A stretch of 64,000 bases of DNA from Nitrospira sp. MA-1 (GCA_032139905.1 JAQJDB010000006.1:620001-684000); one strand, 5' to 3'. Positions 53,804 through 63,808 are shown, counted from the first letter of the stretch. The notes: generated from the sequence alone by a model not told the origin. Made by a program: numbers and translations.

Positions 53804-55060
53804 ATGACCAAAAGCTACAAAGAGAGAACACCCGGGGGTGAAGTTATGAGGGGGGGGATATTGTTGTTGTTGGGATGTTTTCTGCTGGCGATGCCTCCTC
53901 AGGCCTCTGTGGCAAGTGAATCGTCTTTAAACAAAAAACCAATAGAAAAATCATTTCCCAATTCTGAAAAATGTAAACGTTGTCATCTTCGAGTCTTTGA
54001 TGAATGGGAAGCTTCGGCTCAATCGCGTTCTATTGTGACTGCCGCTTTCCGGGTCACCCTGGACAAATTTCTCGCTTCATCCGATAAAAAAGACCATGCA
54101 ATGTGTTTTCGTTGTCACGCTCCGCACATTCTTGAATATGGCGACCATCTGCCTCATTTTATTAAAGAGGTTCAATCAAAGGATCCACGGATGGATGGAG
54201 TCGGATGTCCGCAATGCCATCTTATTCAGGATGTAGACATGAATTCGCATCCTCCAACGCCAACATTCCAATTGGGAACAACAATTTTTGGAGGATATGA
54301 TAAAGCCGCTGAGAATTTGGCACATCAATCACAGAAGCTGGAACTCTATCGAGAGTCTAAATTCTGCGTGACCTGTCACGATTCCCTTCCAAAGATCACG
54401 GACTCTGCCAAGGACCTCCCTGGTTGGCTAGGATCTTGGGAAAAAACTAACGCTGAAACCAGTGGGAAACCCTGTCAAACCTGTCATATGCCAGAGGCAG
54501 TTGATGAATCTGCAAATGGAGAGAAGGTCAGGAAGGTCGCCAATCACAGCTTCCCTGGTAGGTTCGGAAAGGTCCGTGCGGATGCTGTTACCTTGGACTT
54601 TTCGACTGAAGCCTCCGCCGAAACTTCTCAAGTCCAGGTCAATATTCAGAGCCTGGTCCCACATAATTTGCCTTTGCCGCATCCTGGGTGGTCTCGGGTG
54701 GTCGTTGATCTTTCTATTTTTGGAAAAAATCTCAAAAAGGTTTATAACGAACAACGGTTTTATGAGCGCACGTTTGGCAATACGGAGGGAAAGGAGACGG
54801 TCTTTGATTTTGAGGCAAAAAAGGTTTTACACGATACCCTTCTTAAGCCTGAAGAAATGCGGGTAGAGGTCTTTACGTTTCCCACCCCAAAGGATGCGCC
54901 TTCCATGGATGTGGTGGTGACCCTTACGTATGCCCCAGTCCACGGACCACAGGATTTCCTTGAAAAAGTGGAAGAAGAAGCGGCACTCGGGCAAAAGGAC
55001 AAGGCCTTTCAATCAGTCCAAATTGCCCAAAAGAAAATGAACATTCCCCTCAAAAAATAA
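53804..55060 (+). CDS. Pentaheme cytochrome c (paralogue 2)
   Basis: About 418 residues with a signal peptide (ILLLLGCFLLAMPPQASVA; the start may be the internal ATG at 53846). Five CxxCH sites: CKRCH (57), CFRCH, CPQCH, CVTCH and CQTCH (224), at the same relative positions as in the preceding gene. The C-terminal beta domain has the same LVPHNLPLPHPG-type motif. It lies 50 bases downstream of paralogue 1, a tandem duplication. Confidence 0.87.
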   Translation: MTKSYKERTPGGEVMRGGILLLLGCFLLAMPPQASVASESSLNKKPIEKSFPNSEKCKRCHLRVFDEWEASAQSRSIVTAAFRVTLDKFLASSDKKDHAMCFRCHAPHILEYGDHLPHFIKEVQSKDPRMDGVGCPQCHLIQDVDMNSHPPTPTFQLGTTIFGGYDKAAENLAHQSQKLELYRESKFCVTCHDSLPKITDSAKDLPGWLGSWEKTNAETSGKPCQTCHMPEAVDESANGEKVRKVANHSFPGRFGKVRADAVTLDFSTEASAETSQVQVNIQSLVPHNLPLPHPGWSRVVVDLSIFGKNLKKVYNEQRFYERTFGNTEGKETVFDFEAKKVLHDTLLKPEEMRVEVFTFPTPKDAPSMDVVVTLTYAPVHGPQDFLEKVEEEAALGQKDKAFQSVQIAQKKMNIPLKK

Positions 55061-55062
55061 TC

Positions 55063-55103
55063 GCATCTCTCTGGAGAATCGCATCCCTCTTGAGGAGAAT
55101 CGT
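55063..55103. repeat. Two imperfect tandem repeats between convergent genes
   Basis: Two copies of a unit of about 18-21 bases beginning TCGCATC and ending GGAGAA, each with a short internal inverted repeat, fill the gap between the cytochrome stop and the ilvD end. Confidence 0.5.
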
Positions 55104-56776
55104 TAGGAAGTCACGGCTCCCAGAGATGCGGAGGAAACCATCTTGGCATATTTGGCTAGCACGCCGGTTGTATATCGTGGTGCCGGTGGATTCCATTTTG
55201 CCAGACGGGATTGAATGTCTTGATCTGATAGTTCAACATCCAAACGTCGTGCAGTAATGTCTATATTAATCAGGTCTCCGTTTTGAACTGCCGCAATTGG
55301 TCCGCCTTTCGCGGCCTCTGGGGCGACGTGTCCAGCCATGAAGCCAAAGGTGGCTCCTGAAAACCGTCCGTCCGTCAAAAGGGCGACTGATTCGCCTAAC
55401 CCTGCCCCAACAATAGCACTCGTCACGCCTAACATCTCCCGCATCCCTGGTCCTCCTTGTGGTCCTTCATAGCGGATAACGACCACGTCTCCTGGCACGA
55501 TTTTGCCTTTTTGGACTGCCTGAAACGCATCCTCTTCGCAATCGAAGACTTTGGCGGGTCCATGGTGGGCTAATTTGGCATGCCCCGCTACCTTGACGAC
55601 ACAACCTTCCGGGGCAAGATTGCCTTTCAGTATCACAAGCCCTCCCGTTGGTTTAATTGGATGAGAAGGGGAAAAGAGAACTTTTTGACCGGGAGTTTCC
55701 TTGGCTGAGAAAGCTTCTTCAGCTAAGGTTCGTCCTGTGACAGTCATTTGGTCCCCATGGAGATGGCCAGATTCCAAAAGCCACTTTGCCACCAACGGGG
55801 TTCCTCCTGCTTGATAGAGATCGGCTGCCATGAACTGACCCCCTGGTTTCAGGTCAGCCAGGAGCGGGACTTGGCGGTTAATAGTATCAAAATCATCAAT
55901 ATTTAATGGGAGTGACATTTCATGTGCCAGGGCTAAAAGATGGAGAACGCCATTGGTGGATCCACCGGTAGTGGCGATTGCCGCGATGGCGTTTTCCAAT
56001 GCGGAGCGAGTAATAATATCCCTGGGGCGAAGATCATTTTTCAGGAGATTGATCAGGATTTTTCCGCATTCCTTGGCCACTTGGTGCTTTTTGGGGTCGA
56101 GGGCTGGCACGCCATTGAATCCCATTGGGGAAATTCCTAAAAACTCAAACGCAATTGACATGGTATTCGCCGTAAATTGACCACCGCACGCGCCGGCTCC
56201 TGGACAGGCTCGGCGTTCTAATTCAATCAGCTCCTCCGTTGTCACTTTCCCTTTGGCGTGTGATCCGACGGCTTCAAAGACATCCTGGATCGACACAGGT
56301 TTTCCATGGAATTCTCCAGGCATGATGGAGCCTCCATAGAGCATGATTGATGGAAGATTCAGACGGGCCAGGGCCATCACGCATCCCGGAATGGTTTTGT
56401 CGCAACCTGATAAGGCAATGACTCCGTCAAACAGATGTCCTCGAACCACTAATTCAATGGAGTCTGCCACTACTTCCCGACTAATCAAGGAGGCTTTCAT
56501 GCCCTCCGTCCCCATGCTGATGCCGTCTGAGACCACGATCGTGTTGAATTCGATAGGGGTCCCTCCCGCCTCACGAATCCCTTGCTTCACACTTGCTGCG
56601 AGATCGCGGAGATGATAATTGCAAGGAGTGATTTCAGACCAGGTATTGGCGATCGCGATAAGGGGCCTGGTAAAGTCTTCGTCGGTCAAGCCGACGGCCC
56701 TGAGCATCGCACGAGCGGGGGCACGGTCGGGTCCCTCAGTCAGGACAAGGCTATTTTTTTTCAAGGTTTTTGACAT
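55103..56776 (-). CDS. ilvD: Dihydroxy-acid dehydratase IlvD
   Basis: About 557 residues with the family signatures [20 protein letters not shown] and [17 protein letters not shown], plus the iron-sulphur cysteine in ITPCNYHL. It makes 2-keto acids for valine, leucine and isoleucine synthesis. ATG at 56776 follows AAGGAGC by nine bases. Convergent with the cytochrome gene upstream in the window. Confidence 0.96.
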   Translation of the reverse strand: MSKTLKKNSLVLTEGPDRAPARAMLRAVGLTDEDFTRPLIAIANTWSEITPCNYHLRDLAASVKQGIREAGGTPIEFNTIVVSDGISMGTEGMKASLISREVVADSIELVVRGHLFDGVIALSGCDKTIPGCVMALARLNLPSIMLYGGSIMPGEFHGKPVSIQDVFEAVGSHAKGKVTTEELIELERRACPGAGACGGQFTANTMSIAFEFLGISPMGFNGVPALDPKKHQVAKECGKILINLLKNDLRPRDIITRSALENAIAAIATTGGSTNGVLHLLALAHEMSLPLNIDDFDTINRQVPLLADLKPGGQFMAADLYQAGGTPLVAKWLLESGHLHGDQMTVTGRTLAEEAFSAKETPGQKVLFSPSHPIKPTGGLVILKGNLAPEGCVVKVAGHAKLAHHGPAKVFDCEEDAFQAVQKGKIVPGDVVVIRYEGPQGGPGMREMLGVTSAIVGAGLGESVALLTDGRFSGATFGFMAGHVAPEAAKGGPIAAVQNGDLINIDITARRLDVELSDQDIQSRLAKWNPPAPRYTTGVLAKYAKMVSSASLGAVTS

Positions 56777-57510
56777 GAAACGGTGCTCCTTCGATCATAA
56801 CCGTTGATGAATGGAATATTGGGTCAGCCAATAATTCGATGCCTGAATGTCTCATAATGCTAGGAAAATGGTCAATGTTAGAGGGCCAAAATATTGCACG
56901 TATTTTAGCCATAGCGATCATGCTTTCCCATGAAATCAGCTGGAGAAGAGAAGAAGACGGGCGGTGAGTAACGCCGGACAGTCCTTTCCTCTGAAACGGA
57001 AAGAGGAGGGAGGTCTTGATCCTGAAATTCCCGGGAGGTGAGTTTACGAAGTGTCACCGATGAAAGGCTACGTTGTAGCCGGAACTTCCATCCATTCCTG
57101 GGGATGAGGGAGTAAACAATATGAGCAAATAGGGATTGGAGAAATAATAGGTCTCACCATGACGGTAAAACTTTACAAGCTGTCGTAATCTGGAATGCTT
57201 CAACTAATTTCGCAGGGGCTTTGATTCCATGGCCCCTTGTTGAAGGTATTCCAAGAGTCGATCATGCCGGATTGAAATGCTGTGGGTGCAGGATTTTCTC
57301 AAAAATTAATTATCGCTTTTAATACTATCTAAGCCAGCAATTACCGGCTCTACAGGAAAATAGGGCACTGGGGCGTGGGAAGAGCCTTTTTGAAAGAAGG
57401 TGTGTTGAAGTTGTGGAAAAGGTCTCCTGCTTGGTGATGACAATACATGCAGTTCCCAGAAATGACTGTAGTGCACAAATGAGCCACGACAATGAAGCTT
57501 GGAGGTAGGG
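56777..57510. other. 734-base intergenic region with several hairpins
   Basis: No ORF with credible coding features. Between 56960 and 57088 three hairpins occur: 56960-56963 with 56972-56975, 56984-56989 with 56998-57003, and a 6-bp stem 57066-57071 with 57075-57080 enclosed by 57048-57052 with 57084-57088. It might be a leader or small RNA upstream of the gene at 57511, but no known family was recognised. Confidence 0.35.
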
Positions 57511-58344
57511 ATGAACCTAACCACGGTTTTGCTGAAACCTGGAGGCGGAAAGCGAATGGTTCATAGAATCAAAGGACAGGTGAAAGACATGAGTTCGTTG
57601 ATCTACCAGGGCGGCAATCGTAAAGTGTGGTGGATCTCCCTGACTGTATGGGGCGTGGTGACTGTCCTGCTCGTGTGGGGGATTGGTGAAAGTAGAAGTG
57701 AAGGAGGCTTGGAGAATGAAGTTTCATCAGGAGTTGAAAACCTTGAGCCATTTCAGAAGGAGAAGGTAAACGTTTCCTTCGCCGATATCTATAAACAGCG
57801 GCTACAGGGTCATGTATTTCTCGCTCACAGCGAAATTGCCTCGTCGCCCCAGCCTTCGCCGGATATTGCTTCAAAGGGAGATGGTTCGGCCTTAGTTGGG
57901 TCCGTCATGGCCCTCTTAGCCACATTTGGGGATGCCAGTGTTCTTCCGCCTGAGGGGACCTCCCAGGCCAATCAACTGATTCATGGTCTCATCCAATTGC
58001 AGTCGGCTTTAGTGAAATCCCAATCTTCAGAGTTGAGCGAATATTTTATAGCGGCGGTTGAGCAGCGTTTTGATAAGGAAGGTGCAGGGATTTTACAGTC
58101 AATTTATCAGAGAGGGTTGACATCCAAAATGTTAGATGCCCTCGTGAACTATAACCACAAAATACAAATGTGGGAAAAGCCAGCTCTTACTGAACTCTTT
58201 CAACGTTATAATGTTTCCCGGCAAGATTGGGAATTAATTGAGAAAATCTTTGGCGAAGCCGACGTAGCCTATCATAGGAAAGGATCATCAATCCATGACG
58301 CCTATGAGCTGTGGAGAGCACAAATGCCGGGAAGTCGGCCATGA
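57511..58344 (+). CDS. Single-span membrane protein of unknown function
   Basis: About 277 residues from ATG 57511, five bases after GGAGG (57501-57505). A basic N-terminus, one hydrophobic helix (VWWISLTVWGVVTVLLVWGIG), an acidic linker and a mostly helical C-terminal part (LIHGLIQLQSALVKSQSSEL, LWRAQMPG). An internal start at MSSLIYQ, nearer the helix, is possible. No family recognised. It ends 11 bases from the convergent oxidoreductase gene. Confidence 0.6.
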   Translation: MNLTTVLLKPGGGKRMVHRIKGQVKDMSSLIYQGGNRKVWWISLTVWGVVTVLLVWGIGESRSEGGLENEVSSGVENLEPFQKEKVNVSFADIYKQRLQGHVFLAHSEIASSPQPSPDIASKGDGSALVGSVMALLATFGDASVLPPEGTSQANQLIHGLIQLQSALVKSQSSELSEYFIAAVEQRFDKEGAGILQSIYQRGLTSKMLDALVNYNHKIQMWEKPALTELFQRYNVSRQDWELIEKIFGEADVAYHRKGSSIHDAYELWRAQMPGSRP

Positions 58345-58355
58345 AGATACAGAAA

Positions 58356-59324
58356 TTAATTGAGGAAAACGGGTTTCCCGGTTTGTGCTGATCGGTAACA
58401 CGCATCGGCAAGTTCGACTGCTCGTAACCCATCTTCCGCAGTAACGGGCATCGGTCCTCCAGTTCGAATCGCCTGACAAAAGTCTCGAAGTACTTCAATT
58501 AACGTGGCACTGGGAGGGCAGGAATGGTCTAATATCTCGCTGCCCCTGGAAATTTTTCGAACGATGTTGGTCGTCCAATCGGCGAATGCTTGGCCATATG
58601 ACCCCATAATTTCTGCGCGGGTGACTCGTCCCTGGCTTACGCGTGAAATATCGAGGTAACAGGGAAGTCCTTTTTGCGTAACCAGTTTAATGAAAGCCCG
58701 ATTTTCGGGGTCATCGGCCCCAGGCCGACTAATGTCAGCCGAGACCGAATGGATCTCATCCTGAGTGAGGACACGGACCAGATCCAGCAAGTGAATCCCA
58801 AACTCCATGAGGGCCCCATAATTGATCCATGACGGGTTTTTTCCCGGCAATGCTGAGCGGGATTCGAATCGCATGGTGCAAACAAGATATTGCCATTGGC
58901 CTAAGGATGAGGCGAAGGCTTGCAATTGGCGTATCGCTGGCTCATACCGCAGAGTCTGAGCAGTCATTACAGGGACTTTAGCTTTGGTGGCGGCCTCAAC
59001 GATTTGGCTGCTCTGGATTTGGTTCAGAGCGAGGGGTTTTTCCAGAAGAACCGCTTTGCCATGTTGAATGGCTTCTAATGCAATGGGAAGATGGAGTGAG
59101 GGAGGGGTCACGATCAGAACGGCCTGAATAGCCGGATCGGCTAAGAGATCGTGATAGTTCGGGTAAAAGCGGAGAGGGTATTCTGTGGCGAGTCGAATGC
59201 CTTCTTCCATGTTTTTTCGGCTGATGGCAATCAATTTTCCTCCCGTCTCGATGGAGAGCAAATGATGAAGGTAACGGGAGCCGTGTCGTCCTACGCCAAT
59301 CAATCCAAGGGGAATCGGTTTCAT
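58356..59324 (-). CDS. Gfo/Idh/MocA-family NAD(P)-dependent oxidoreductase
   Basis: About 322 residues. The N-terminal Rossmann domain starts PLGLIGVGRHGSRYLHHL, followed by VLIVTPPSLHLPIALEAI and the family motif VLLEKPLAL. The C-terminal alpha/beta domain has YGALMEFGIHLLDLVRVL. Such enzymes oxidise or reduce sugars, inositols or related alcohols. It lies downstream of the minus-strand gene at 60075 and next to LPS genes, so a sugar-nucleotide role is plausible. Confidence 0.87.
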   Translation of the reverse strand: MKPIPLGLIGVGRHGSRYLHHLLSIETGGKLIAISRKNMEEGIRLATEYPLRFYPNYHDLLADPAIQAVLIVTPPSLHLPIALEAIQHGKAVLLEKPLALNQIQSSQIVEAATKAKVPVMTAQTLRYEPAIRQLQAFASSLGQWQYLVCTMRFESRSALPGKNPSWINYGALMEFGIHLLDLVRVLTQDEIHSVSADISRPGADDPENRAFIKLVTQKGLPCYLDISRVSQGRVTRAEIMGSYGQAFADWTTNIVRKISRGSEILDHSCPPSATLIEVLRDFCQAIRTGGPMPVTAEDGLRAVELADACYRSAQTGKPVFLN

Positions 59325-59379
59325 GTCAGCCCTGGTTTTTTCCTTTATCCCGCGTGAGTATTAAGTAAATGAGGTGTCT

Positions 59380-60075
59380 TCATCCAATCCGTATAAAACA
59401 CACAGGATCGCCTACTAAGGCAGTTGGATAGGTCCGATCCTCCACTTGATAGGGAATACCATGTAAGTGGCACCAGTGTTCAACCCAGGGCATTTCTTCA
59501 ACCGAGGTCGTGAGCAACCCTGGCAGGGTAAGTTTGGCCATGCAATTGGCAAATAAGCGAACTCCTGTTTCCCGTTCGTGTGAAAAGGCCGATAGGTCAA
59601 AGGCCAGAGGGTCCGCACGGCCGTAAGAAAAAAGGACTGACAGATTGGGGAATTCTTCCGGGTCATTCAGAACGCTGACAATCCAAAGATGATCAACCTT
59701 GCCTGTCGCCGTCTCTGCCGACCCGCAGTAAAAATGGATTCCGTTTTCACCCCCGGCTTGGTTGAGAATATCCACTTCTGCTTGTCGAAGATTATAGGGA
59801 CATACCGTTCGATTTAATTCCAGCCGTTCCATGAGCAAAACGGGAATCTCCGGGACTCCTGCACCCACATATAAACTTCGCCCCATAGCAGGCAAACGGG
59901 TGCGGAGGGCTCTCGCAATCGCGATCCCCAGTTTCTTGCAGGGACCTCGGCGATCCTCCCAAAACGCGTCTCCACCTTCGTCACAATAGACCGGGCCAAG
60001 CCCATCATAGTCCAACACATTATACATTCTGGAAATTTCTTGAGTCGTGGCAGATGATAAGTTGGGGATTTTCAT
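59380..60075 (-). CDS. Unknown protein, possibly methyltransferase-like
   Basis: About 231 residues from ATG 60075 (a TTG at 60132 would add 19). The segment RSLYVGAGVPEIPVLLMERL resembles the SAM-binding strand-loop-helix of Rossmann methyltransferases, followed by CPYNLRQAEVDILNQAG and LWIVSVLNDPEEFPNLSVL. No other motif is clear. It ends 55 bases before the oxidoreductase gene start, suggesting one transcript. Confidence 0.55.
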   Translation of the reverse strand: MKIPNLSSATTQEISRMYNVLDYDGLGPVYCDEGGDAFWEDRRGPCKKLGIAIARALRTRLPAMGRSLYVGAGVPEIPVLLMERLELNRTVCPYNLRQAEVDILNQAGGENGIHFYCGSAETATGKVDHLWIVSVLNDPEEFPNLSVLFSYGRADPLAFDLSAFSHERETGVRLFANCMAKLTLPGLLTTSVEEMPWVEHWCHLHGIPYQVEDRTYPTALVGDPVCFIRIG

Positions 60076-60132
60076 ACCCTGTGTAGGCCTTTCGATATGT
60101 CTCGGTTTCCTTCTTTGTACCAGGTTCGGCAA

Positions 60133-60509
60133 AGGAGATAATAGCCCTTAAAGGAAGAGGTGGTGTCATGATCTAAGCCAGGAAAGTTAGCTCTATCTCA
60201 ACTTGACCCATATTACGATTTTGTGTATTGATACACTTGAAATGGCTTAGACGTTCTTCTAGGTAAAGAGGTCTAATCCCAAAAGTGGCAAAGGTTCCTC
60301 CTATCACCGATTCCATTCCTCCTTTACTGTGCGTCATGGGAAATTCCTTGGTTGGGGTCTCAGTATAGCGAAGGTACTCCTCAGGAGTGGGACACACCTC
60401 GCGCCTTAAGGCTGAACCATTCGGTGCTGATTTAGCTAATGATTGTTTTACCTTGAAAGTTTTTTGCCAGCATAGCCTGTTTTTCTAGAGATCACGAGGT
60501 CAGATCCTT
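60133..60509. other. 377-base divergent intergenic region
   Basis: Lies between the minus-strand unknown gene and kdsD. A minus-strand frame of 74 codons (60173-60397) starts with GTG and lacks a clear SD, so it is not called. No hairpin or promoter stands out. Confidence 0.4.
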
Positions 60510-61475
60510 ATGGATATTCTTCAAGAAATTCGCCGGGTGATCAGGCTGGAAGGTCAAGCCATTGCGCACCTTGAGGAGAGCATAGGTCTTCCTTTCGAGG
60601 AGGCGATAAAGATGTTGCAATCCTGTCAGGGAAAAGTGATTCTTACGGGGGTAGGGAAATCCGGCCTGATAGCGAACAAAATTTCGGCTACGATGGTATC
60701 CACCGGCACGCCTGCGGTGTTTTTACATGGCTCGGAGGGGTTGCATGGGGACATTGGGATTGTGGCAAAAGAAGATATCGTGATTGCGGTAGGAAAGTCA
60801 GGCGAAAGCGAAGAATTGCTAGCACTACTTCCGTTTATTCGAAAAATGGGCGCACGAATTATTGCCATTACCGCGCAGGTAAATTCCACCCTGGCACGCG
60901 GGAGTGATCTTGTTCTTGTGACGCCCATTCAAGAAGAAGCTTGTCCGCTCAATATGGCTCCTACGTGCAGCACCACTGCAGCCTTGGTCTTAGGGGATGC
61001 GTTGGCCATGGCCTTGATGAAATTGCGAAACTTTCAGCCAGCCGACTTTGCCATGTTTCACCCTGGTGGACAATTGGGTAAACGACTGCTTTTGAACGTT
61101 GGGGATCTGATGCGAACAGGTGAGGGAAATGCGGTAATTCGTCTTTCTCATACGATTCAATTCATGTTGTGTGAAATGACGAGTAAACGTGCTGGCGCAG
61201 TGTCTGTGCTGGATGAGGAAGATCGTTTATTGGGATTGATCACCGACTTTGATATTCGTCGGGTGCTGGAAGGGGGGCAAAACATTTTTGCTCTCACCAT
61301 TGCCACGGTCATGAATCCAAAGCCCAGTTGGGTATATCAGGATGAAAAAGCCGTCAAGGTTCTTCAATTTATGGAAAAACGGGAAAAGCCCATCTCCGTG
61401 TTACCCGTCCTTGATCGACAGGAAAAAGTCGTCGGCATGATTCATATTCATGACCTGATTTCCCGTGGTCTATAG
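60510..61475 (+). CDS. kdsD: Arabinose-5-phosphate isomerase KdsD/KpsF
   Basis: About 321 residues: SIS domain (VILTGVGKSGLIANKIS, STGTPAVFLHGSEGLHGDIG, AVGKSGESEELL, CSTTAALVLGDALA, FHPGGQLGKRL) and two C-terminal CBS domains. It converts ribulose-5-phosphate to arabinose-5-phosphate, the first step to Kdo of lipopolysaccharide. Length and motifs are standard. Confidence 0.95.
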   Translation: MDILQEIRRVIRLEGQAIAHLEESIGLPFEEAIKMLQSCQGKVILTGVGKSGLIANKISATMVSTGTPAVFLHGSEGLHGDIGIVAKEDIVIAVGKSGESEELLALLPFIRKMGARIIAITAQVNSTLARGSDLVLVTPIQEEACPLNMAPTCSTTAALVLGDALAMALMKLRNFQPADFAMFHPGGQLGKRLLLNVGDLMRTGEGNAVIRLSHTIQFMLCEMTSKRAGAVSVLDEEDRLLGLITDFDIRRVLEGGQNIFALTIATVMNPKPSWVYQDEKAVKVLQFMEKREKPISVLPVLDRQEKVVGMIHIHDLISRGL

Positions 61476-61708
61476 CCAATATTCGTGTTCAATGCGAAGA
61501 GTCTTGGATTTGATTCAAGAGGTGCGTCGTAGTAGGGGGACAGCGTGATGGTTAGCATCCATATCGATTCCTTAAATTCGGGTAGCCGGTTTGTCTGCGT
61601 ATGGGGCAACAGAGTTTCAAATGTTTTTGCCCACAGCTGAATGACTATTGAGGGTTGGCTTAAAAGCGTACCTTCTGCCAGACTGCTTGTCTCAAATGAA
61701 TTGAAACA

Positions 61709-62995
61709 ATGAGCATCCACTTAGACGTGGGACAAGTCGGTAACAACCCCTCTTCAAAGGTTTTCTCCAGCTCCGATCTTTGGGTTGCCCTGGGGTGGGC
61801 CCTTTGTGCGGTCATTCTTTTAGGATTCTCTCCCAGACTATTTCATATTCAAGAATATTTCTTTTTCCCTCTTCTGGGTATGGCAATCCTCCTTTGTTTA
61901 TGGGAGCGAAAGCCTTTCTGGATTCATGTCTCACTCCTTATCCCGTTTATCTGTTTTGTATCCTGGGTTGCGTTTACGATTCCTTTTTCAATTGATCCTA
62001 TGATCAGTCTACGGGAATGGCAAAAAGTTGTGGCACAGTTTGCGGTTTTCTATGGAACCTGTTTGATTGTGCAGGAACAACGAAATGATTATTTATTAAA
62101 AAAAGTTCTCCCCGTCGTCCTCTTGGGGGCCATTGCTTGTTACACCTATTCCCTTCTGGATTTTTTTGACCGAGGAGGGAATCTTTTAGATCGCACAATT
62201 CGTGCGGGTTTTCCAAAAATAGACGGTGCAGACTTTACCTGGTTGAGTACCAATGTGTTGATGGTTTTTCCTCTGTTTATCACGGGATTTTTAGCGGTGA
62301 CTCATCCATGGAAACGGGTGATGTTGGTCTGTGGCATACTCCTCTCTTTCTTGGCCCTCCTGCTTTCCTATAGTCGTGGTGTCTGGTTAGCAGCCCTGGC
62401 GCAAATAATTGTCGGAGGATATCTAGTTCATAAACGGCATACGCTCCGATTGCTGATCATAGGAATAGCGGTATTCCTTTCAATTGGAGTCGTCCTTAGT
62501 CAATTGGGGCTACATCGTGAAACCTTCAATTCCTGGACTATTAAGGCTCGGTTAGCGGTATGGAATCTTAGTGTTTCAGATGTTTTGAACCATCCCATTG
62601 TTGGAGTCGGTTATGGCGTACCTATTTTAGAAAAACGTCATGGGCAAAATATTGTTGACTTGGAAGCAATGAATCTAGGAATTCCTGATATTCCGGAAAA
62701 ACCGCATAACTGGTATCTCATGGTGGTCACGGGGACGGGATTACCAGGGCTGGCCTTGTTTCTTTGGTTGCTCGCCAAAGTGGGATCGGCCATTTATGAG
62801 GAATGGACAAAAGCTAAAACTTCCGCACATCGGTGGTTACAGATGGGAGTATTTCTGATGGTTCTTGGATTTTCCATTCGTATTTTTTTTGAGGACAGCT
62901 TCGGCGGGAGCCATTCCTATCTGTTTTGGATACTTGTCGGTACAAGTGCGGTGCTTGTGGAAATTAGGAGTGGAGAGCAAAAGCCAATTGGGTGA
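61709..62995 (+). CDS. O-antigen ligase/polymerase-family membrane protein
   Basis: About 428 residues with ten to twelve helices and the Wzy_C/WaaL hallmarks: LLSYSRGVWLAALAQ before a periplasmic loop and HNWYLMVVTGTGLPGLALFLW after it, with GVGYGVPILEKR and VLNHPIVGVG between. It attaches or polymerises polysaccharide on a lipid carrier. ATG 61709 follows directly after ATTGAAACA with only a weak SD. Confidence 0.85.
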   Translation: MSIHLDVGQVGNNPSSKVFSSSDLWVALGWALCAVILLGFSPRLFHIQEYFFFPLLGMAILLCLWERKPFWIHVSLLIPFICFVSWVAFTIPFSIDPMISLREWQKVVAQFAVFYGTCLIVQEQRNDYLLKKVLPVVLLGAIACYTYSLLDFFDRGGNLLDRTIRAGFPKIDGADFTWLSTNVLMVFPLFITGFLAVTHPWKRVMLVCGILLSFLALLLSYSRGVWLAALAQIIVGGYLVHKRHTLRLLIIGIAVFLSIGVVLSQLGLHRETFNSWTIKARLAVWNLSVSDVLNHPIVGVGYGVPILEKRHGQNIVDLEAMNLGIPDIPEKPHNWYLMVVTGTGLPGLALFLWLLAKVGSAIYEEWTKAKTSAHRWLQMGVFLMVLGFSIRIFFEDSFGGSHSYLFWILVGTSAVLVEIRSGEQKPIG

Positions 62996-63448
62996 GCTGA
63001 GAAGTTCCTAGCCGAAAAATGTATGGAGATGGTTAGGGGTATTTCAGAGGCAGTAATCCATCATTTCTTTAGCTGATCGGCAATTCCCCACATTTTTCCG
63101 AGCCGTACGCTGAAAAGTGATGTGTGACCTCATCCGGGTATATGGTAAGTGAGCCTTGCTTACTCCACATTTGGGAGCGCGCAAAGAGTCCATCGCTTTA
63201 GGAGGTCAGTAGTTCTATAGATCACGGGCGTCAGGACGTAAGCAGGGTCCGGGCTATCGGAAAGGACGGTGACCGTTTGTTGAAAACCAACGGTAGGAGA
63301 GGAGCGTACCCTGTCCAGCCATCCATTTGAGCGGGGGGCTGGGTTTAACCCCACTTTCTAAATGAAGTGGAAAATGTGGTCCAGACACATGGGAGATATG
63401 GAGTAGTGAGATTCTTTCGAGGATCCCTGTTCTTTCATCTTTGCCGCA
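62996..63448. other. Non-coding or remnant region after the ligase gene
   Basis: No intact gene. The minus strand of 63160-63354 has a 64-codon frame with coding-like composition (TVTVLSDSPDPAYVLTPVIY near its C-terminus) but no credible start. A hairpin with stem GTAAG/CTTAC lies near 63146-63164. This may be a decayed gene or mobile-element end. Confidence 0.3.
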
Positions 63449-63808
63449 ATGGCCGCGGAAGCTTTAATGATTGTGTGTCATTTCGGCACACGAGCTTTCC
63501 ACCCCAACACAGCTTTCATTGACCTCCACAGGACCAACCAGTCGGTCTCTTTCAGGACGCCCCCTTTTTCATGGGAGTTCGTGGAGCCATGGCTAAAAGG
63601 TAAAGTAACTGGCCAAGCCAAGGACTCGTTGCAATCGACGAGCTTTCGCGCTGTATTTCTGACTCGTCAAATTCCAGATGGTGCACAGTCGAAAGTGCTT
63701 CTGGATTCCCTCAAATATTATTCCCCCAATCGCACCTGTTTCCCACAGAGTTGGCGCGACCTTTTATGGGGGAAGAAACCAAATAAATCCTCCAAGGTGG
63801 GCGAATAG
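63449..63808 (+). CDS. Doubtful hypothetical protein
   Basis: An open frame of 119 codons from ATG 63449 with no SD, no signal peptide and no recognised motif. It is rich in Ser, Phe and Pro and could be chance or part of a decayed gene. Listed because it is the only sizeable frame in this last kilobase. Confidence 0.2.
   Translation: MAAEALMIVCHFGTRAFHPNTAFIDLHRTNQSVSFRTPPFSWEFVEPWLKGKVTGQAKDSLQSTSFRAVFLTRQIPDGAQSKVLLDSLKYYSPNRTCFPQSWRDLLWGKKPNKSSKVGE

Noticed and set aside
55493-55512. TGGCACG...TTGC match within ilvD
   Set aside because: Spacing between GG and GC is one base short, and it lies antisense inside a conserved gene.
56955-56980. Short stretch resembling 16S rRNA (GGTGAGTAACGC)
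   Set aside because: Only about a dozen bases agree and the flanks do not continue the rRNA; no rRNA gene is present.
60173-60397. 74-codon minus-strand frame
   Set aside because: GTG start without a clear SD, no motif, and ordinary intergenic composition.
63220-63260. GTCAGGACGTAAGCAG, reminiscent of the signal recognition particle RNA tip
   Set aside because: The conserved UCC-GGAA-GGA stem-loop is missing and the flanks cannot form the long helix.
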